Positions 42,609-51,343 of a stretch of DNA of 64,000 bases are shown here, piece by piece. Source of the DNA: Paenibacillus sp. HW567 (GTDB taxonomy: Bacteria; Bacillota; Bacilli; Paenibacillales; Paenibacillaceae); NCBI RefSeq assembly GCF_000374185.1, contig NZ_KB910518.1, positions 3,171,687-3,235,686 on the forward strand, in the 5' to 3' direction. The notes under the pieces were generated by a model that did no database searches, was not told the DNA's origin, and saw nothing but the letters and a program-made list of their open reading frames with translations. The stretch's first letter is position 1. Every line of letters begins with the position of its first letter. Position numbers and translations under genes: made by a program.

Positions 42609-42637
42609 GTTACCCCTCTTTTACGTAGATTTTTATC

Positions 42638-43303
42638 TTATCTTTTCCCCGGAAAATCCCGTCCCCGCGAAGCGAGTCCCTGCTCCAGAGCGTAGCGGGT
42701 AAGCTGAGTGCGGTTCTGGAGCTGGAGCTTTTGCAGAATGTTCTTGAGATGGTTTTTGACCGTATGCTCGGAGATGCCCAGGGTAGCTGCGATTTCCTTA
42801 TTGGTGGAGCCGGAGGATACACAGCCCAGTATTTCCTTCTCCCGCACCGTTAATGCCTCCCGTTCCTCCTTGACAGAGGTGACCGCAAATTCCTTCAGAA
42901 TCTGAAAAGCCAGCTCCCGGCTGAGCGGAACCTCCTCACTGACAATCGCCTGCAAATATTCGATCCAGGTGGAGGGCGCCAGATTTTTCAGCAGATAGCC
43001 CTGCGCTCCTTGCTTCAGCGCTTCGAACAAATTGGAGATTTCGTCCGACACCGTCACGATAACGATTTTGACATAGGGGTATTCCTGTTTGATCCGCTTG
43101 GTCGTCTCCAGGCCGTCCATTCCCGGCATTCCGATGTCGATTAGAATCAGATCAGGCATCCACTGCCCGGTCCAGATTATTGCCTCGGCACCGCTCTCCA
43201 CAACGCCAATCACCTCAAAACGCTCGTCCATCGCCAAAATTTCGCACATCGCCTCACGGGCATGGACATGATCATCGACTACAAGCACCCGGCAGCGGTT
43301 CAT
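42638..43303 (-). CDS. NarL/LuxR-type response regulator
   Basis: 221 residues: receiver domain with phospho-acceptor Asp56 in LILIDIGMPGMDG, switch Thr in IVIVTVSDE, Lys in GYLLKNLAPS, and a C-terminal LuxR-type HTH (LTVREKEILGCVSSGSTNKE, IAATLGISEHTVKNHLKNIL). Overlaps its kinase gene by four bases (43300-43303). Likely controls YcnI and envelope genes. Confidence 0.93.
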   Translation of the reverse strand: MNRCRVLVVDDHVHAREAMCEILAMDERFEVIGVVESGAEAIIWTGQWMPDLILIDIGMPGMDGLETTKRIKQEYPYVKIVIVTVSDEISNLFEALKQGAQGYLLKNLAPSTWIEYLQAIVSEEVPLSRELAFQILKEFAVTSVKEEREALTVREKEILGCVSSGSTNKEIAATLGISEHTVKNHLKNILQKLQLQNRTQLTRYALEQGLASRGRDFPGKR

Positions 43304-44124
43304 AATGAGCTTCCCCCTTTAGTGATCTCCACAAGGGTCCCGGAATTGCCCGACCTCACCGTCAGGAGCCAGCCCATGCCTTCAGCACGTTCCTTCATAA
43401 TCCGCAGCCCGTAACTGCCGCTCACCGCAAAAGGGTCCTCATGCCGAATCCCGGCACCATCGTCTGTAATAGCAACCCTCCACTGCTCTGCTATGCCCTG
43501 ACCGGAAATGGCCACCTTACCCGCCCGGGTGTGCTTGCGGACATTAATCATCGCTTCGCGGATGCAGGCCAGCAGCTCCGCCTGTTCTGCGGGATTTAGG
43601 GCGTCCTCCGGCAGCTTCCAGTCAAGCAGCACATCAACCGAAACCTCTCCGGCGATGTGCGTAAGCTGCTCCTGAACCGACTGCTCAAGCGAAAACGGCT
43701 CCGGGCCGGAAACGGGAACCTTGAGGTTGGATATGGCTTCACGGACATAACGGTTGACCTCATGCACGGTTTTTTTGATCTGGTCGATGTTGTCCGCGCT
43801 GATCTCACCGTTCTTACGGCTCTGCTCCAGACGCTCGATCCGCACAGAGAGCAGGAATAAAGATTGCGCCATTCCATCATGCAGTTCTTTTGCCAGCGTG
43901 TCTCTCGCTTCCATGGCCGTCTTCTGCGCCCGCTCCTGCTCCAGCTCCCGCCCGTTCCGCTCCATAACCGTGAACAGCGGCACCAGCAGCACGATGCTGA
44001 ACAGGAACACAAGCACAGGCGTTAAGAAATTACCCAGATCCATTGAGATATAAGGCATCAGAAACTGATGGCGCACAACCTCCCAAATCCCCACCATGAC
44101 TGTAGGCAGCAGCAGGATAAGCAC
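43300..44124 (-). CDS. NarL-type sensor histidine kinase
   Basis: At least 274 residues. Two N-terminal membrane helices with a short outside loop, a HisKA_3 dimer helix with phospho-acceptor His in AKELHDGMAQSLFLLSV, and HATPase with ITDDGAGI and GSYGLRIMKERAEGMG. Start: GTG at 44124 is used, but the GGGAGGGG site is 24 bases upstream of it. An in-frame ACG at 44142 sits six bases from that site and would give the fuller N-terminus (Y-T-R-I-K-V...), so a rare ACG start is possible. Cognate to the following regulator; signal unknown. Confidence 0.88.
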   Translation of the reverse strand: MLILLLPTVMVGIWEVVRHQFLMPYISMDLGNFLTPVLVFLFSIVLLVPLFTVMERNGRELEQERAQKTAMEARDTLAKELHDGMAQSLFLLSVRIERLEQSRKNGEISADNIDQIKKTVHEVNRYVREAISNLKVPVSGPEPFSLEQSVQEQLTHIAGEVSVDVLLDWKLPEDALNPAEQAELLACIREAMINVRKHTRAGKVAISGQGIAEQWRVAITDDGAGIRHEDPFAVSGSYGLRIMKERAEGMGWLLTVRSGNSGTLVEITKGGSSL

Positions 44125-44265
44125 TTTGATTCTCGTATACGTTGCTGTCCCCTCCCAAAACCCTAATATTTACAATAGCACTGCCGCAGCAAACCCCACA
44201 TGACTCTTTCGGGCTATAGGCAACGGACAAATGTTACAAAATTAAGTATTTAAAATTTCCACAGC

Positions 44266-44306
44266 AAAAAAAAAGGACTATTCCCTCTTTAGGAATAATC
44301 CTCTCT
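44266..44306 (-). terminator. terminator of the ABC importer operon
   Basis: AGGATTATTCC / GGAATAGTCCT stem and nine T on the minus strand. Confidence 0.9.
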
Positions 44307-44312
44307 TTTCTT

Positions 44313-45071
44313 CTAAATTGCAAATTCCGGTTCCTGGTCCCGATAATAATTAGCCAGAAATTGCTTCGTCCGCTCGGATTTCGGTTTGGAGAATACTTCA
44401 TTCGGCGTTCCGTCTTCCACAATAACCCCCTGATCCAGAAACAGAACCCTGGTAGCCACTTTACGGACGAAATTCATTTCGTGGGAGACCAGCAGCATTG
44501 TGTTGCCTTCTTCCGCCGCCTTCTTGATCGTGTCCAGCACCTCGCCGACAAGCTCCGGGTCAAGTGCAGAAGTGGGCTCATCGAACAAAAGAATTTTCGG
44601 CTGCATAGCCAGCGCCCTGGCAATCGCAACCCGCTGCTGCTGTCCGCCGGATAGCTGCTTCGGATAATAATGCACCTTATCTGACAGACCGACCCTTGCA
44701 AGCTGCCCGGCGGCAATTTGGCACGCCTGCTCTTTTGGTATTTTCTTAACCACAATTAAGCCTTCCATAACGTTCTCCAGCGCCGTCTTCTGCCGAAACA
44801 GATTGAACTGCTGAAATACCATCGCCGTGCTTTTTCGCAGCTCCAGCACATCCGCTTTGCTTCTTCTGGTGATGTCCACCGTCAGCTCGTCAATCTTGAT
44901 CGTTCCTTCATCCGGCACCTCAAGCAGGTTGATGGATCTTAGCAGCGTGGATTTGCCGGCACCCGACGAACCGATTACCGCGACTACATCGCCTTTTTGA
45001 ATCGTCAGGTCAATGTGATCCAGCACCTTATGTTTATGGAATGATTTTGTTAATCCCCGAATCTCAATCAA
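44313..45071 (-). CDS. polar amino-acid ABC importer ATPase (cystine type)
   Basis: 252 residues: Walker A GSSGAGKST, Q-loop VFQQFNLF, signature LSGGQQQRVAIARAL, Walker B ILLFDEPTSALD, and H-loop VSHEMNFV. The length and LSGGQ text match TcyC/TcyN-like ATPases. Couples ATP hydrolysis to uptake with the next two upstream genes. Start TTG at 45071, six bases after GGAGAGG; the ORF upstream of that lies in the permease gene. Overlaps the permease stop by eight bases. Confidence 0.92.
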   Translation of the reverse strand: MIEIRGLTKSFHKHKVLDHIDLTIQKGDVVAVIGSSGAGKSTLLRSINLLEVPDEGTIKIDELTVDITRRSKADVLELRKSTAMVFQQFNLFRQKTALENVMEGLIVVKKIPKEQACQIAAGQLARVGLSDKVHYYPKQLSGGQQQRVAIARALAMQPKILLFDEPTSALDPELVGEVLDTIKKAAEEGNTMLLVSHEMNFVRKVATRVLFLDQGVIVEDGTPNEVFSKPKSERTKQFLANYYRDQEPEFAI

Positions 45072-45804
45072 GGATAACCTCTCCTTTTCTCTTCCGCATA
45101 CTCCTGAAGTCAATATCCAGCCGTTTCTCCAGAAAGGCAATCGCTTGTTCAATGATTATGGTCAGTGCCCAATAAATCAAAGCCAGGGAGCAATAGGATT
45201 CAAAGAACCGCAGATTATTCCCGGCCAAAATTCTCGACTGCGCGGTAATCTCCACTACCGAACAAACAAACGCCAGCGATGTTCCTTTCATCAGGCCAAT
45301 CAAGGCATTGCCTAACGTGGGGAGTGCCACGACAAAGGCTTCCGGGAGAATGATCCGTCTTAATACTTGCCCCCCGGTCATGCCCAGTGAATGCGCTGCT
45401 TCACTCTGGCCTTTGTCAACAGAGAGCAGGGCTGCCCGGATAACTTCGGAGTTATACGCCGCTTCATTTAGCGACAACGCCAGCAGCACATAGAATAACG
45501 CCGGAATGGAATTCACGTTATAGCTTGTATCATGGTAGTAATTATAGTATTTCAGAATCAGCGGGATGCCCGCATAAGACAGATACAACTGAACCAGGAT
45601 GGGAGTTCCCCTGATAAACGAAATGAATACGACGCTTATCTGATACAGCACAGGGATTCTTTTCATTTTAATAATCGCCAGCAGTAGTCCCAGCAGAAGT
45701 CCGGCCAGCATAGCAATTACAGTCAGTTCAAGGGTAACCGGCAAATACCTGAGCAGCTTGGGAATGAGTGTAAACACTAATTCAATATCAAATATATTAG
45801 GCAT
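45064..45804 (-). CDS. polar amino-acid ABC importer permease
   Basis: 246 residues, five to six membrane helices, with FISFIRGTPILVQLYLSYAG near the front and the EAA loop YNSEVIRAALLSVDKGQSEA, then HSLGMTGGQVLRRIILPEAF. Transports cystine-like or other sulfur amino acids; substrate by context. Confidence 0.92.
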   Translation of the reverse strand: MPNIFDIELVFTLIPKLLRYLPVTLELTVIAMLAGLLLGLLLAIIKMKRIPVLYQISVVFISFIRGTPILVQLYLSYAGIPLILKYYNYYHDTSYNVNSIPALFYVLLALSLNEAAYNSEVIRAALLSVDKGQSEAAHSLGMTGGQVLRRIILPEAFVVALPTLGNALIGLMKGTSLAFVCSVVEITAQSRILAGNNLRFFESYCSLALIYWALTIIIEQAIAFLEKRLDIDFRSMRKRKGEVILD

Positions 45805-45816
45805 ATGACGTATCCT

Positions 45817-46680
45817 TTATTTAACTTCCGGTGCAAAATCGCCATTCAAATATTGCTCGCTGATCTTGGAAATGCTGCCATCCTTGATTAATGCCTGTAT
45901 CCGCTGATTTACATCCTTCTCCAGTTGCCCGCTGTCCTTGCCTTTGCTGAGAATCAGGTAGCTGTAAGGAACGCCGATCCGGTCAGTGTCTTCCTGTGAC
46001 AACGGAATAGCTTTCAGCTTCAGGCCATACTCCTTAATATAGAGCTGCAGCATGGCGGCATCAATCAAGTTGAAATCATCAGCGCCGCTCTCTACATTTT
46101 GCAGAATAGTCGCCAGCTCGGCATCGCTATATTTAAGTACGACCGGAGTTTTAGCGCTCTCCTTGTTGTACTTTTCCAGTGCTACCGTGTAGTTTACGCT
46201 TGGGCTGACCTCGGTCGTCTTACCTTCCAGATCGGCAAAGGATTTGATGTCGTCGCGGTCTTCCTTCACGGCAATGACAAACTGATTTTTAAAGATAGGG
46301 TCCGAATAGATATATTTCTCTCTTCTTTCCGCATTGCTGGCAAAATTGTTGGCCCCGATCTGATAACGGTCGGAATCCAGTCCGGCAAAAATCGAAGGAA
46401 ACTCAGTTTTTTCAATATTAATTTTGTATTGCGGCAGGCCTTCAAAAATCTTTTTGACAATCTGTATGTCATACCCGTCGATTTCATTGCTGTCATTTAC
46501 ATAAGAGAAGGGCTTCGGCGCGCCGCCTGTAGCAATATTGATTGTTGTTTTCTCGTTGTTTGCAGCACTATTGCTGCCTTCTTTTTCAGAAGCGTTATTA
46601 TTCCCGCAAGCCACTACTCCCACCAGCAGCACCGCCGCCGTCAAACTGAGCCCAAGCTTTTTCCATGTCTTCATCATCAT
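45817..46680 (-). CDS. amino-acid ABC importer substrate-binding lipoprotein
   Basis: 287 residues. Lipobox VGVVACGNNNASEKE at about 18-30, then a bacterial extracellular SBP_3 domain (INIATGGAPKPFSYVNDSNE, GYDIQIVKKIFEGLPQY, IYSDPIFKNQFVIAVKED, LEGKTTEVSPSVNYTVALEK). Binds the ligand outside the membrane. Located between the GHR-like genes and the permease in one operon. Confidence 0.92.
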   Translation of the reverse strand: MMMKTWKKLGLSLTAAVLLVGVVACGNNNASEKEGSNSAANNEKTTINIATGGAPKPFSYVNDSNEIDGYDIQIVKKIFEGLPQYKINIEKTEFPSIFAGLDSDRYQIGANNFASNAERREKYIYSDPIFKNQFVIAVKEDRDDIKSFADLEGKTTEVSPSVNYTVALEKYNKESAKTPVVLKYSDAELATILQNVESGADDFNLIDAAMLQLYIKEYGLKLKAIPLSQEDTDRIGVPYSYLILSKGKDSGQLEKDVNQRIQALIKDGSISKISEQYLNGDFAPEVK

Positions 46681-46686
46681 GTCCCC

Positions 46687-47697
46687 CTATGGTCTGGTCT
46701 TGAATTTCTGCTGTGGATCAGCGCTCTTGTCCTCTCTGTTATGCGGCGCCGACCATAGACCTTCGTAATCAATCTGATCCCAAAAACGGGTATTGTAATC
46801 AATAAAAATAGTCGATTTGTCACCGTTTGCCTTCGCCAGATCCCGCAGGTACGTATTGTTCTTAAAAGCCGGAATGGCATACAGGTCGCGCGCATACCCC
46901 CAGATGTTCTTAAAATCCACAATGCGGTTGCGGATCGGCCCCAGATTGCGGAAATAATACGTATCAAAACGCGCCAGCGTAACAAACAACCGGACGTCCG
47001 AATCAGTGACATAATCCCCGAACAAAAACCGGTTCGTCTCCAGCCTGTCCTCTATGGAATCCAACGCCGCATACAGATGCTCGAAAGCATCGTTGTAAGC
47101 TTCTATGGACTGGGCGAACATGGCCTTATACACACCGTTATTGACGTTATCGAATAAGAAGTCGTTATATTGGTCTATTTCTGCTCTTAGCTCTGCCGGA
47201 TATAGATCCGGGGCGCCTGCCTTATGAAAGGGGGCAAATTCATTCTCCAAATAATTGGTCAGCCAGACGTAATCGTTATTCACAACTTTCCCGGTGGTGA
47301 TATCGACTACTGCAGGTACCGTTGGTCTTCCTTTATATTCGGGATCGGCATTCGCATACAATTCACTAAGAAACTGTACGCCCAGCACCGGGTCGCTCTG
47401 GTTCTCATCGTAGACAAATTCCCAGCCCAGATTCTGTTCATGCTTGCCGCGCCCGACCAGGTTAATGCTGATCGCTTCTTCCAGCCCGAGCAATTCCCTT
47501 ACAATGGAGGCGCGGTTCGACCAATGGCAGCCTTTCGCCCAGATTAGACGGTAACGTCCCGCTTCAACCGGAAGCTGGCCTTCTCCCTCGCCAAAGGGAG
47601 CTGTGAAATGATTTTTTTGTCGGACAAAATAGCCTCTCCCGTCGATCTCATGCTCGGTTTCCTTGGGTCTTACACGTACATTTGGTGCGGATGTCAT
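46687..47697 (-). CDS. glutathione S-transferase-like protein (glutathionyl-hydroquinone reductase family), copy 1
   Basis: 336 residues of YqjG/ECM4 type: RYRLIWAKGCHWSNRASIVRE with Cys57 in a CHWS setting, LGVQFLSELYANADPEYKGR, VVDITTGKVVNNDYVWLTNY, then the helical C-domain LFGDYVTDSDVRLFVTLARF. The family removes glutathione from aromatic conjugates via the Cys. This organism group typically uses bacillithiol, so the thiol is open. The active motif differs from the usual CPWA. Directly precedes the SBP gene (7-base gap). Confidence 0.9.
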   Translation of the reverse strand: MTSAPNVRVRPKETEHEIDGRGYFVRQKNHFTAPFGEGEGQLPVEAGRYRLIWAKGCHWSNRASIVRELLGLEEAISINLVGRGKHEQNLGWEFVYDENQSDPVLGVQFLSELYANADPEYKGRPTVPAVVDITTGKVVNNDYVWLTNYLENEFAPFHKAGAPDLYPAELRAEIDQYNDFLFDNVNNGVYKAMFAQSIEAYNDAFEHLYAALDSIEDRLETNRFLFGDYVTDSDVRLFVTLARFDTYYFRNLGPIRNRIVDFKNIWGYARDLYAIPAFKNNTYLRDLAKANGDKSTIFIDYNTRFWDQIDYEGLWSAPHNREDKSADPQQKFKTRP

Positions 47698-47722
47698 TGA
47701 TATCGCCTCCCAGGCTGTTCAT

Positions 47723-48700
47723 TTATTTGCTGAATTTGTTTCTGTCGTGAGGTTCATTCCAGATGGATACATCAGGTCCTTTGGCTAGAAGCTGATAGGG
47801 ATTGTTCGCATGATTGCCAAGCTGATACCCTCTTTTGATCGAATCAAAGTCTGTCGTGTCGCCAAAGCCGGGGGTCTGATAGAGATCCTTCGCATAGTTC
47901 CAGATATTCGGAAAATCAATAATGCGGTTGCGGTTGGTTCTGAACACGGAATAATAAGCTGCGTCGAAACGCGCCAGTGTCACATAGAAACGGACATCCG
48001 AATCGGTGAGGGTATCGCCGAATAAATATCTTCGGGTGGACAGTCTCTCCTCGAGCTGATCCAATCGGGCAAATAATAGATCATACGCTTGTTCGTAGGC
48101 TGCCTGCGACTGGGCAAACCCCGCCTTGTAGACTGCGTTATTGACTTCGTGGAACAGAATATCATTGAATTCGTCTATTTCAGCTCTTAACTCCTCTGGA
48201 TACAGATCAGGTGCTCCCGCTTTATGAAAAGGCTTGAATGCAGTTTCGAAGTAATTGGTGAGTCTGAAGTAATCATTATTAACGACTTTTCTCGTAGTTA
48301 CATCCACTACCGTAGGCACTGTTGCCCTACCGCTGTATTCCGGATCTGTCTCGGCATAAATTTCGGGCAGATAACGAATCCCCAGCACAGGATCAACGCC
48401 GCCTTCATCCAAGGAGAACTCCCAGCCGTTCTCTGTGCGGACAGGACTTGCCGTGCCCAGACTGATGATGTCCTGTAGTCCCAACAGTTCACGTACGATT
48501 ACAGCGCGATGTGCCCAAGGGCAGATCCTTGCCCACAGCAGACGGTAGCGGCCAGCTTCCACCGGCAGTTCACCGGGACTGTCGCCAAAAGGAGCCGTGA
48601 AGCGGTTCTTCTGGCGGTTGAATGCTCCTTCTTTTGTAATTTCATGTGCGTCTTCATGATTTGCAATGTTTGTATCAAGGACCGTGTTGTCTTTTGCCAT
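47723..48700 (-). CDS. glutathionyl-hydroquinone reductase-like protein, copy 2
   Basis: 325 residues, a tandem paralogue of copy 1. It carries the canonical motif RICPWAHRAVIVREL (Cys60), plus YFRLTNYFETAFKPFHKAGA and LFGDTLTDSDVRFYVTLARF. Start at 48700, with AAGGAG upstream; the longer frame has none. Reduces mixed thiol-aromatic conjugates by family analogy; here perhaps frees cysteine-type sulfur from an imported conjugate. Confidence 0.92.
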   Translation of the reverse strand: MAKDNTVLDTNIANHEDAHEITKEGAFNRQKNRFTAPFGDSPGELPVEAGRYRLLWARICPWAHRAVIVRELLGLQDIISLGTASPVRTENGWEFSLDEGGVDPVLGIRYLPEIYAETDPEYSGRATVPTVVDVTTRKVVNNDYFRLTNYFETAFKPFHKAGAPDLYPEELRAEIDEFNDILFHEVNNAVYKAGFAQSQAAYEQAYDLLFARLDQLEERLSTRRYLFGDTLTDSDVRFYVTLARFDAAYYSVFRTNRNRIIDFPNIWNYAKDLYQTPGFGDTTDFDSIKRGYQLGNHANNPYQLLAKGPDVSIWNEPHDRNKFSK

Positions 48701-48716
48701 AACCGATCTCTCCTTT

Positions 48717-49151
48717 TCAATGGAATTCTTTTTCCGTATGCACAACAGGAATCGAGGATGCTATAACGATCTCGGGTTTTGCGGTATAACCCAAGCTTTC
48801 ATAGAAGCCTACTGCCTGCTGCTGGCTCGTAATCACAATCTTGCGGAACTCCAGCTCTCTGATCCATTTCTCTGCTGCCTCAATCAGGCTTCGGCCATAT
48901 CCCCGGTGCTGGAAATCCGGAATAACGCCCACACGCTCAATCTTGGCGTATTCTTTGTGCTTCAGATTGATCCGGGCAGTCGCCACAGCAACCCCGTCCT
49001 CTTCCAGCAACAGATAGTAATACTGCTCCCCGTAGACTTCATCAAACTCCAGTTCTTTGGGAATGCCTTGTCCTTGCACAAAAGCTTTGGTCCTGACTTC
49101 GTAGACACCAGCCAACTGCCAAACCGAATTCACTCTGTAGATGGTTGTCAT
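48717..49151 (-). CDS. GNAT N-acetyltransferase heading the sulfur operon
   Basis: 144 residues: FDEVYGEQYYYLLLEEDGVA, acetyl-CoA motif VGVIPDFQHRGYGRSLIEAA, end QQAVGFYESLGYTAKPEI. The B. subtilis ytm and yxe operons likewise begin with an acetyltransferase (SnaA/SnaB-like) beside a cystine-type importer and act on S-substituted cysteines. A similar N-acetylation of imported cysteine conjugates is inferred. First gene of the operon down to 44313. Confidence 0.85.
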   Translation of the reverse strand: MTTIYRVNSVWQLAGVYEVRTKAFVQGQGIPKELEFDEVYGEQYYYLLLEEDGVAVATARINLKHKEYAKIERVGVIPDFQHRGYGRSLIEAAEKWIRELEFRKIVITSQQQAVGFYESLGYTAKPEIVIASSIPVVHTEKEFH

Positions 49152-49249
49152 ATCTCTGCCCCTTTTATCCTCATAAAACTTAGAAGTTAAGTCGGATTAA
49201 TAAAAGTGTTTCTCCTTTCTGTCGACATCATGTTAGGTTTTGAAATGAT

Positions 49250-49290
49250 TCTATAAGAAATCCAATCTGTGAACTGTGATAAATGTCACA
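49250..49290 (-). promoter_or_regulatory. sulfur-operon promoter with perfect TGTGA-N6-TCACA site
   Basis: TGTGATAAATGTCACA at 49275-49290 is an exact CRP/FNR-type palindrome. TATAGA at 49250-49255 on the minus strand is a -10 with no good -35, and the palindrome centre is about 40 bases before the expected start, the activator class II position. The rest of the 277-base gap is AT-rich and featureless. Confidence 0.6.
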
Positions 49291-49365
49291 AGTTTTCAAT
49301 TAAATTTATTATTCCAATCAATATTGTCGGTTAATATGTAGAATGAAGCTTATTGGGTCTACATA

Positions 49366-49393
49366 AAAACAGATGCGGCTCTCGCCGCATCTC
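49366..49393 (-). terminator. terminator of the lipoprotein gene
   Basis: AGATGCGG / CCGCATCT hairpin with five T on the minus strand. Confidence 0.8.
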
Positions 49394-49428
49394 AGTATTG
49401 TTACGTATTGGTTCTTCCGTTCTATGCG

Positions 49429-50391
49429 CTATATCGGCGAGGTATACCGGCTGTATTGAATATCCAATTCCTTAATACCCGCTCCTTGCTGGAGCAGGAA
49501 GAAGGAATTCACACCCTCCGCTCCCCACCATTCCAGACCAAGCGCAGTCCCGCTTGCCGTCTTGGCCGCAAACAACAGAGTGAACATGTCCGGGGTGACC
49601 TCACCGCCGTCATCCACGCGCCATACCGAATATGCATCATCTTTGATTTCAGCGGGATAATCCATAAAGCTAAGCTCATTACCTTCCCGCAAAACGAGAC
49701 TGAACAGCATACCCTTACCCTGTCTCACGAACTGAACCAGATAAAGCTGGCGATCTCCCTGCAAATCCGCGAGCTTCCAGATCGACTGAATGTCCCGCTG
49801 CTTAAACGCAGCAATGTCTTTCCGCATGGGGTCATCCGCCCCAAGCTGCTTCTGCTCCCCGGCTGCCGGTTTAACCGCCAGCAAGGACTGGAGATTAAAT
49901 TCAGCGGAGTCAGCCAGGTAATAGCTCTGATCCGTCAAAGCACTGCCTTCCTGAACCGTAAAAACATACCCGGACAGATTAGCAAAATTATTCGCCATGT
50001 CTCTGCCGTTGCTGTTCGCATTGCCGGGCTGCCATTTCTCGAACGTTACCGTAAGGGTCTGACCGTTATTGCCGATAGCGGTGTTGAGCGACTTCATCCG
50101 TTCCAGCTCCCCGTCATTCTCCGCTGTGGCAAGAATGTGCTTGCCGGTGCTGTCGGCAAACCCAAAGCTGGATGACAGCTTGGCGGTATCCAGATAAGCC
50201 ACCGGTGCTTCTGAGGCTGCCGGTTCACTGCTGACACCGGAATCAGCCGTTGCCGCCGGGGACGGTGTGACCTGCACTTCGGCTGACGGCGAAGCGGTAG
50301 ATTTGCTCCCTTCATCAGACTCTCCATGCTGTGAAGAGCATCCTGACAGCAGCAAGAGAACCGCCATTAAAGTCCCTAATCGCTTCAGCAT
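49429..50391 (-). CDS. secreted lipoprotein of unknown function
   Basis: 320 residues. Lipobox LLLLSGCSSQ at about 12-20 and then a Ser/Ala/Pro/Glu-rich linker of about 45 residues. The folded part (from VAYLDTAKLSSSFGFADSTG) has repeated beta-strand patterns and a central QSYYLADSAEFNLQSLLAVK segment. I recognise no domain. GGAGGG precedes the ATG. Its stop is followed by its own terminator; it shares a strand with cysK (22-base gap), so may be read from the flavodoxin-cysK transcript. Confidence 0.75.
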   Translation of the reverse strand: MLKRLGTLMAVLLLLSGCSSQHGESDEGSKSTASPSAEVQVTPSPAATADSGVSSEPAASEAPVAYLDTAKLSSSFGFADSTGKHILATAENDGELERMKSLNTAIGNNGQTLTVTFEKWQPGNANSNGRDMANNFANLSGYVFTVQEGSALTDQSYYLADSAEFNLQSLLAVKPAAGEQKQLGADDPMRKDIAAFKQRDIQSIWKLADLQGDRQLYLVQFVRQGKGMLFSLVLREGNELSFMDYPAEIKDDAYSVWRVDDGGEVTPDMFTLLFAAKTASGTALGLEWWGAEGVNSFFLLQQGAGIKELDIQYSRYTSPI

Positions 50392-50412
50392 TCACTTCCC
50401 TCCACTCCCAAG

Positions 50413-51333
50413 TTAAAAAATCCCCATGCTAAGGTAACGTTCACCCGTATCGGGAGCAATGCAGAGAACCCGCTTACCGCTGCCCAGCCTCCGCGCTTCC
50501 TGAAGCGCCGTCCAGACCGCCGCACCGCCGGAAGGTCCAATCAACAGCCCTTCGGTGCTGGCTAGCAATCTGACCATTTCGAGAGCGTCCTCATCTGCGA
50601 CCTGGGCAATTTCATCATAGACCTCTGTATTCAGAATCGCGGGCACAAAGCCCGGGCTGGTTCCAACCAGCTTATGCGGTCCGGGCTGGCCCCCGGAGAG
50701 CACCGGAGAGCCTTGGGGTTCTACGACCACAATGCGGATGTCCGGCAGTTCCCGGCGCAGCACCTCTCCGGTTCCCGTAATGGTTCCGCCGGTTCCCGAA
50801 GTGGCGACGAACGCATCCAGCCGTCCTTCCATCTGCGCCAGAATCTCCAGCGCCGTAGTTGTCCGGTGTATGTCCGGGTTCGCCGGATTCTCGAACTGCT
50901 GGGGAATGTAGCTGCCCGCAATTTCCCTGCCAAGCTCCAGCGCCTTGGCAATGGCCCCGGGCATCCGCTCCGCTGCCGGAGTCAGCACCACTTCAGCGCC
51001 GTACGCCTTCAGAATATTGATCCGTTCCTTCGTCATATTATCCGGCATAACAAGTATGGCCTTATAGCCCTTGGCCGCTGCGTTCATAGCCAGCCCAATG
51101 CCGGTATTTCCGCTCGTAGGCTCAATAATGGTTCCGGCGGGCTTGAGATGTCCAGCAAGCTCCGCTTGATGGATCAGATTATAGGCCGCACGGTCTTTTA
51201 CACTGCCGCTGGGGTTGAACAGCTCCAGCTTCACATACAGCTCGGCATCCTGCGGGCCGGTCAGACGGTTCAATCGGACCACTGGCGTATCGCCGATCAG
51301 TTCGGTAATGTTGTTGACTACTAGCGATGACAT
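50413..51333 (-). CDS. cysK: cysteine synthase (O-acetylserine sulfhydrylase)
   Basis: 306 residues. PLP lysine in NPSGSVKDRAAYN, substrate loop EPTSGNTGIGLAMNA, and glycine-rich phosphate-binding TSGTGGTITGTGEVL; the C-terminal Ser in GLLIGPSGGAAV. Makes cysteine from O-acetylserine and sulfide. The start is at the ATG after GAGGGG; the frame upstream overlaps the flavodoxin gene. It starts ten bases after the flavodoxin stop. Confidence 0.95.
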   Translation of the reverse strand: MSSLVVNNITELIGDTPVVRLNRLTGPQDAELYVKLELFNPSGSVKDRAAYNLIHQAELAGHLKPAGTIIEPTSGNTGIGLAMNAAAKGYKAILVMPDNMTKERINILKAYGAEVVLTPAAERMPGAIAKALELGREIAGSYIPQQFENPANPDIHRTTTALEILAQMEGRLDAFVATSGTGGTITGTGEVLRRELPDIRIVVVEPQGSPVLSGGQPGPHKLVGTSPGFVPAILNTEVYDEIAQVADEDALEMVRLLASTEGLLIGPSGGAAVWTALQEARRLGSGKRVLCIAPDTGERYLSMGIF

Positions 51334-51343
51334 CGAAAGCCCC

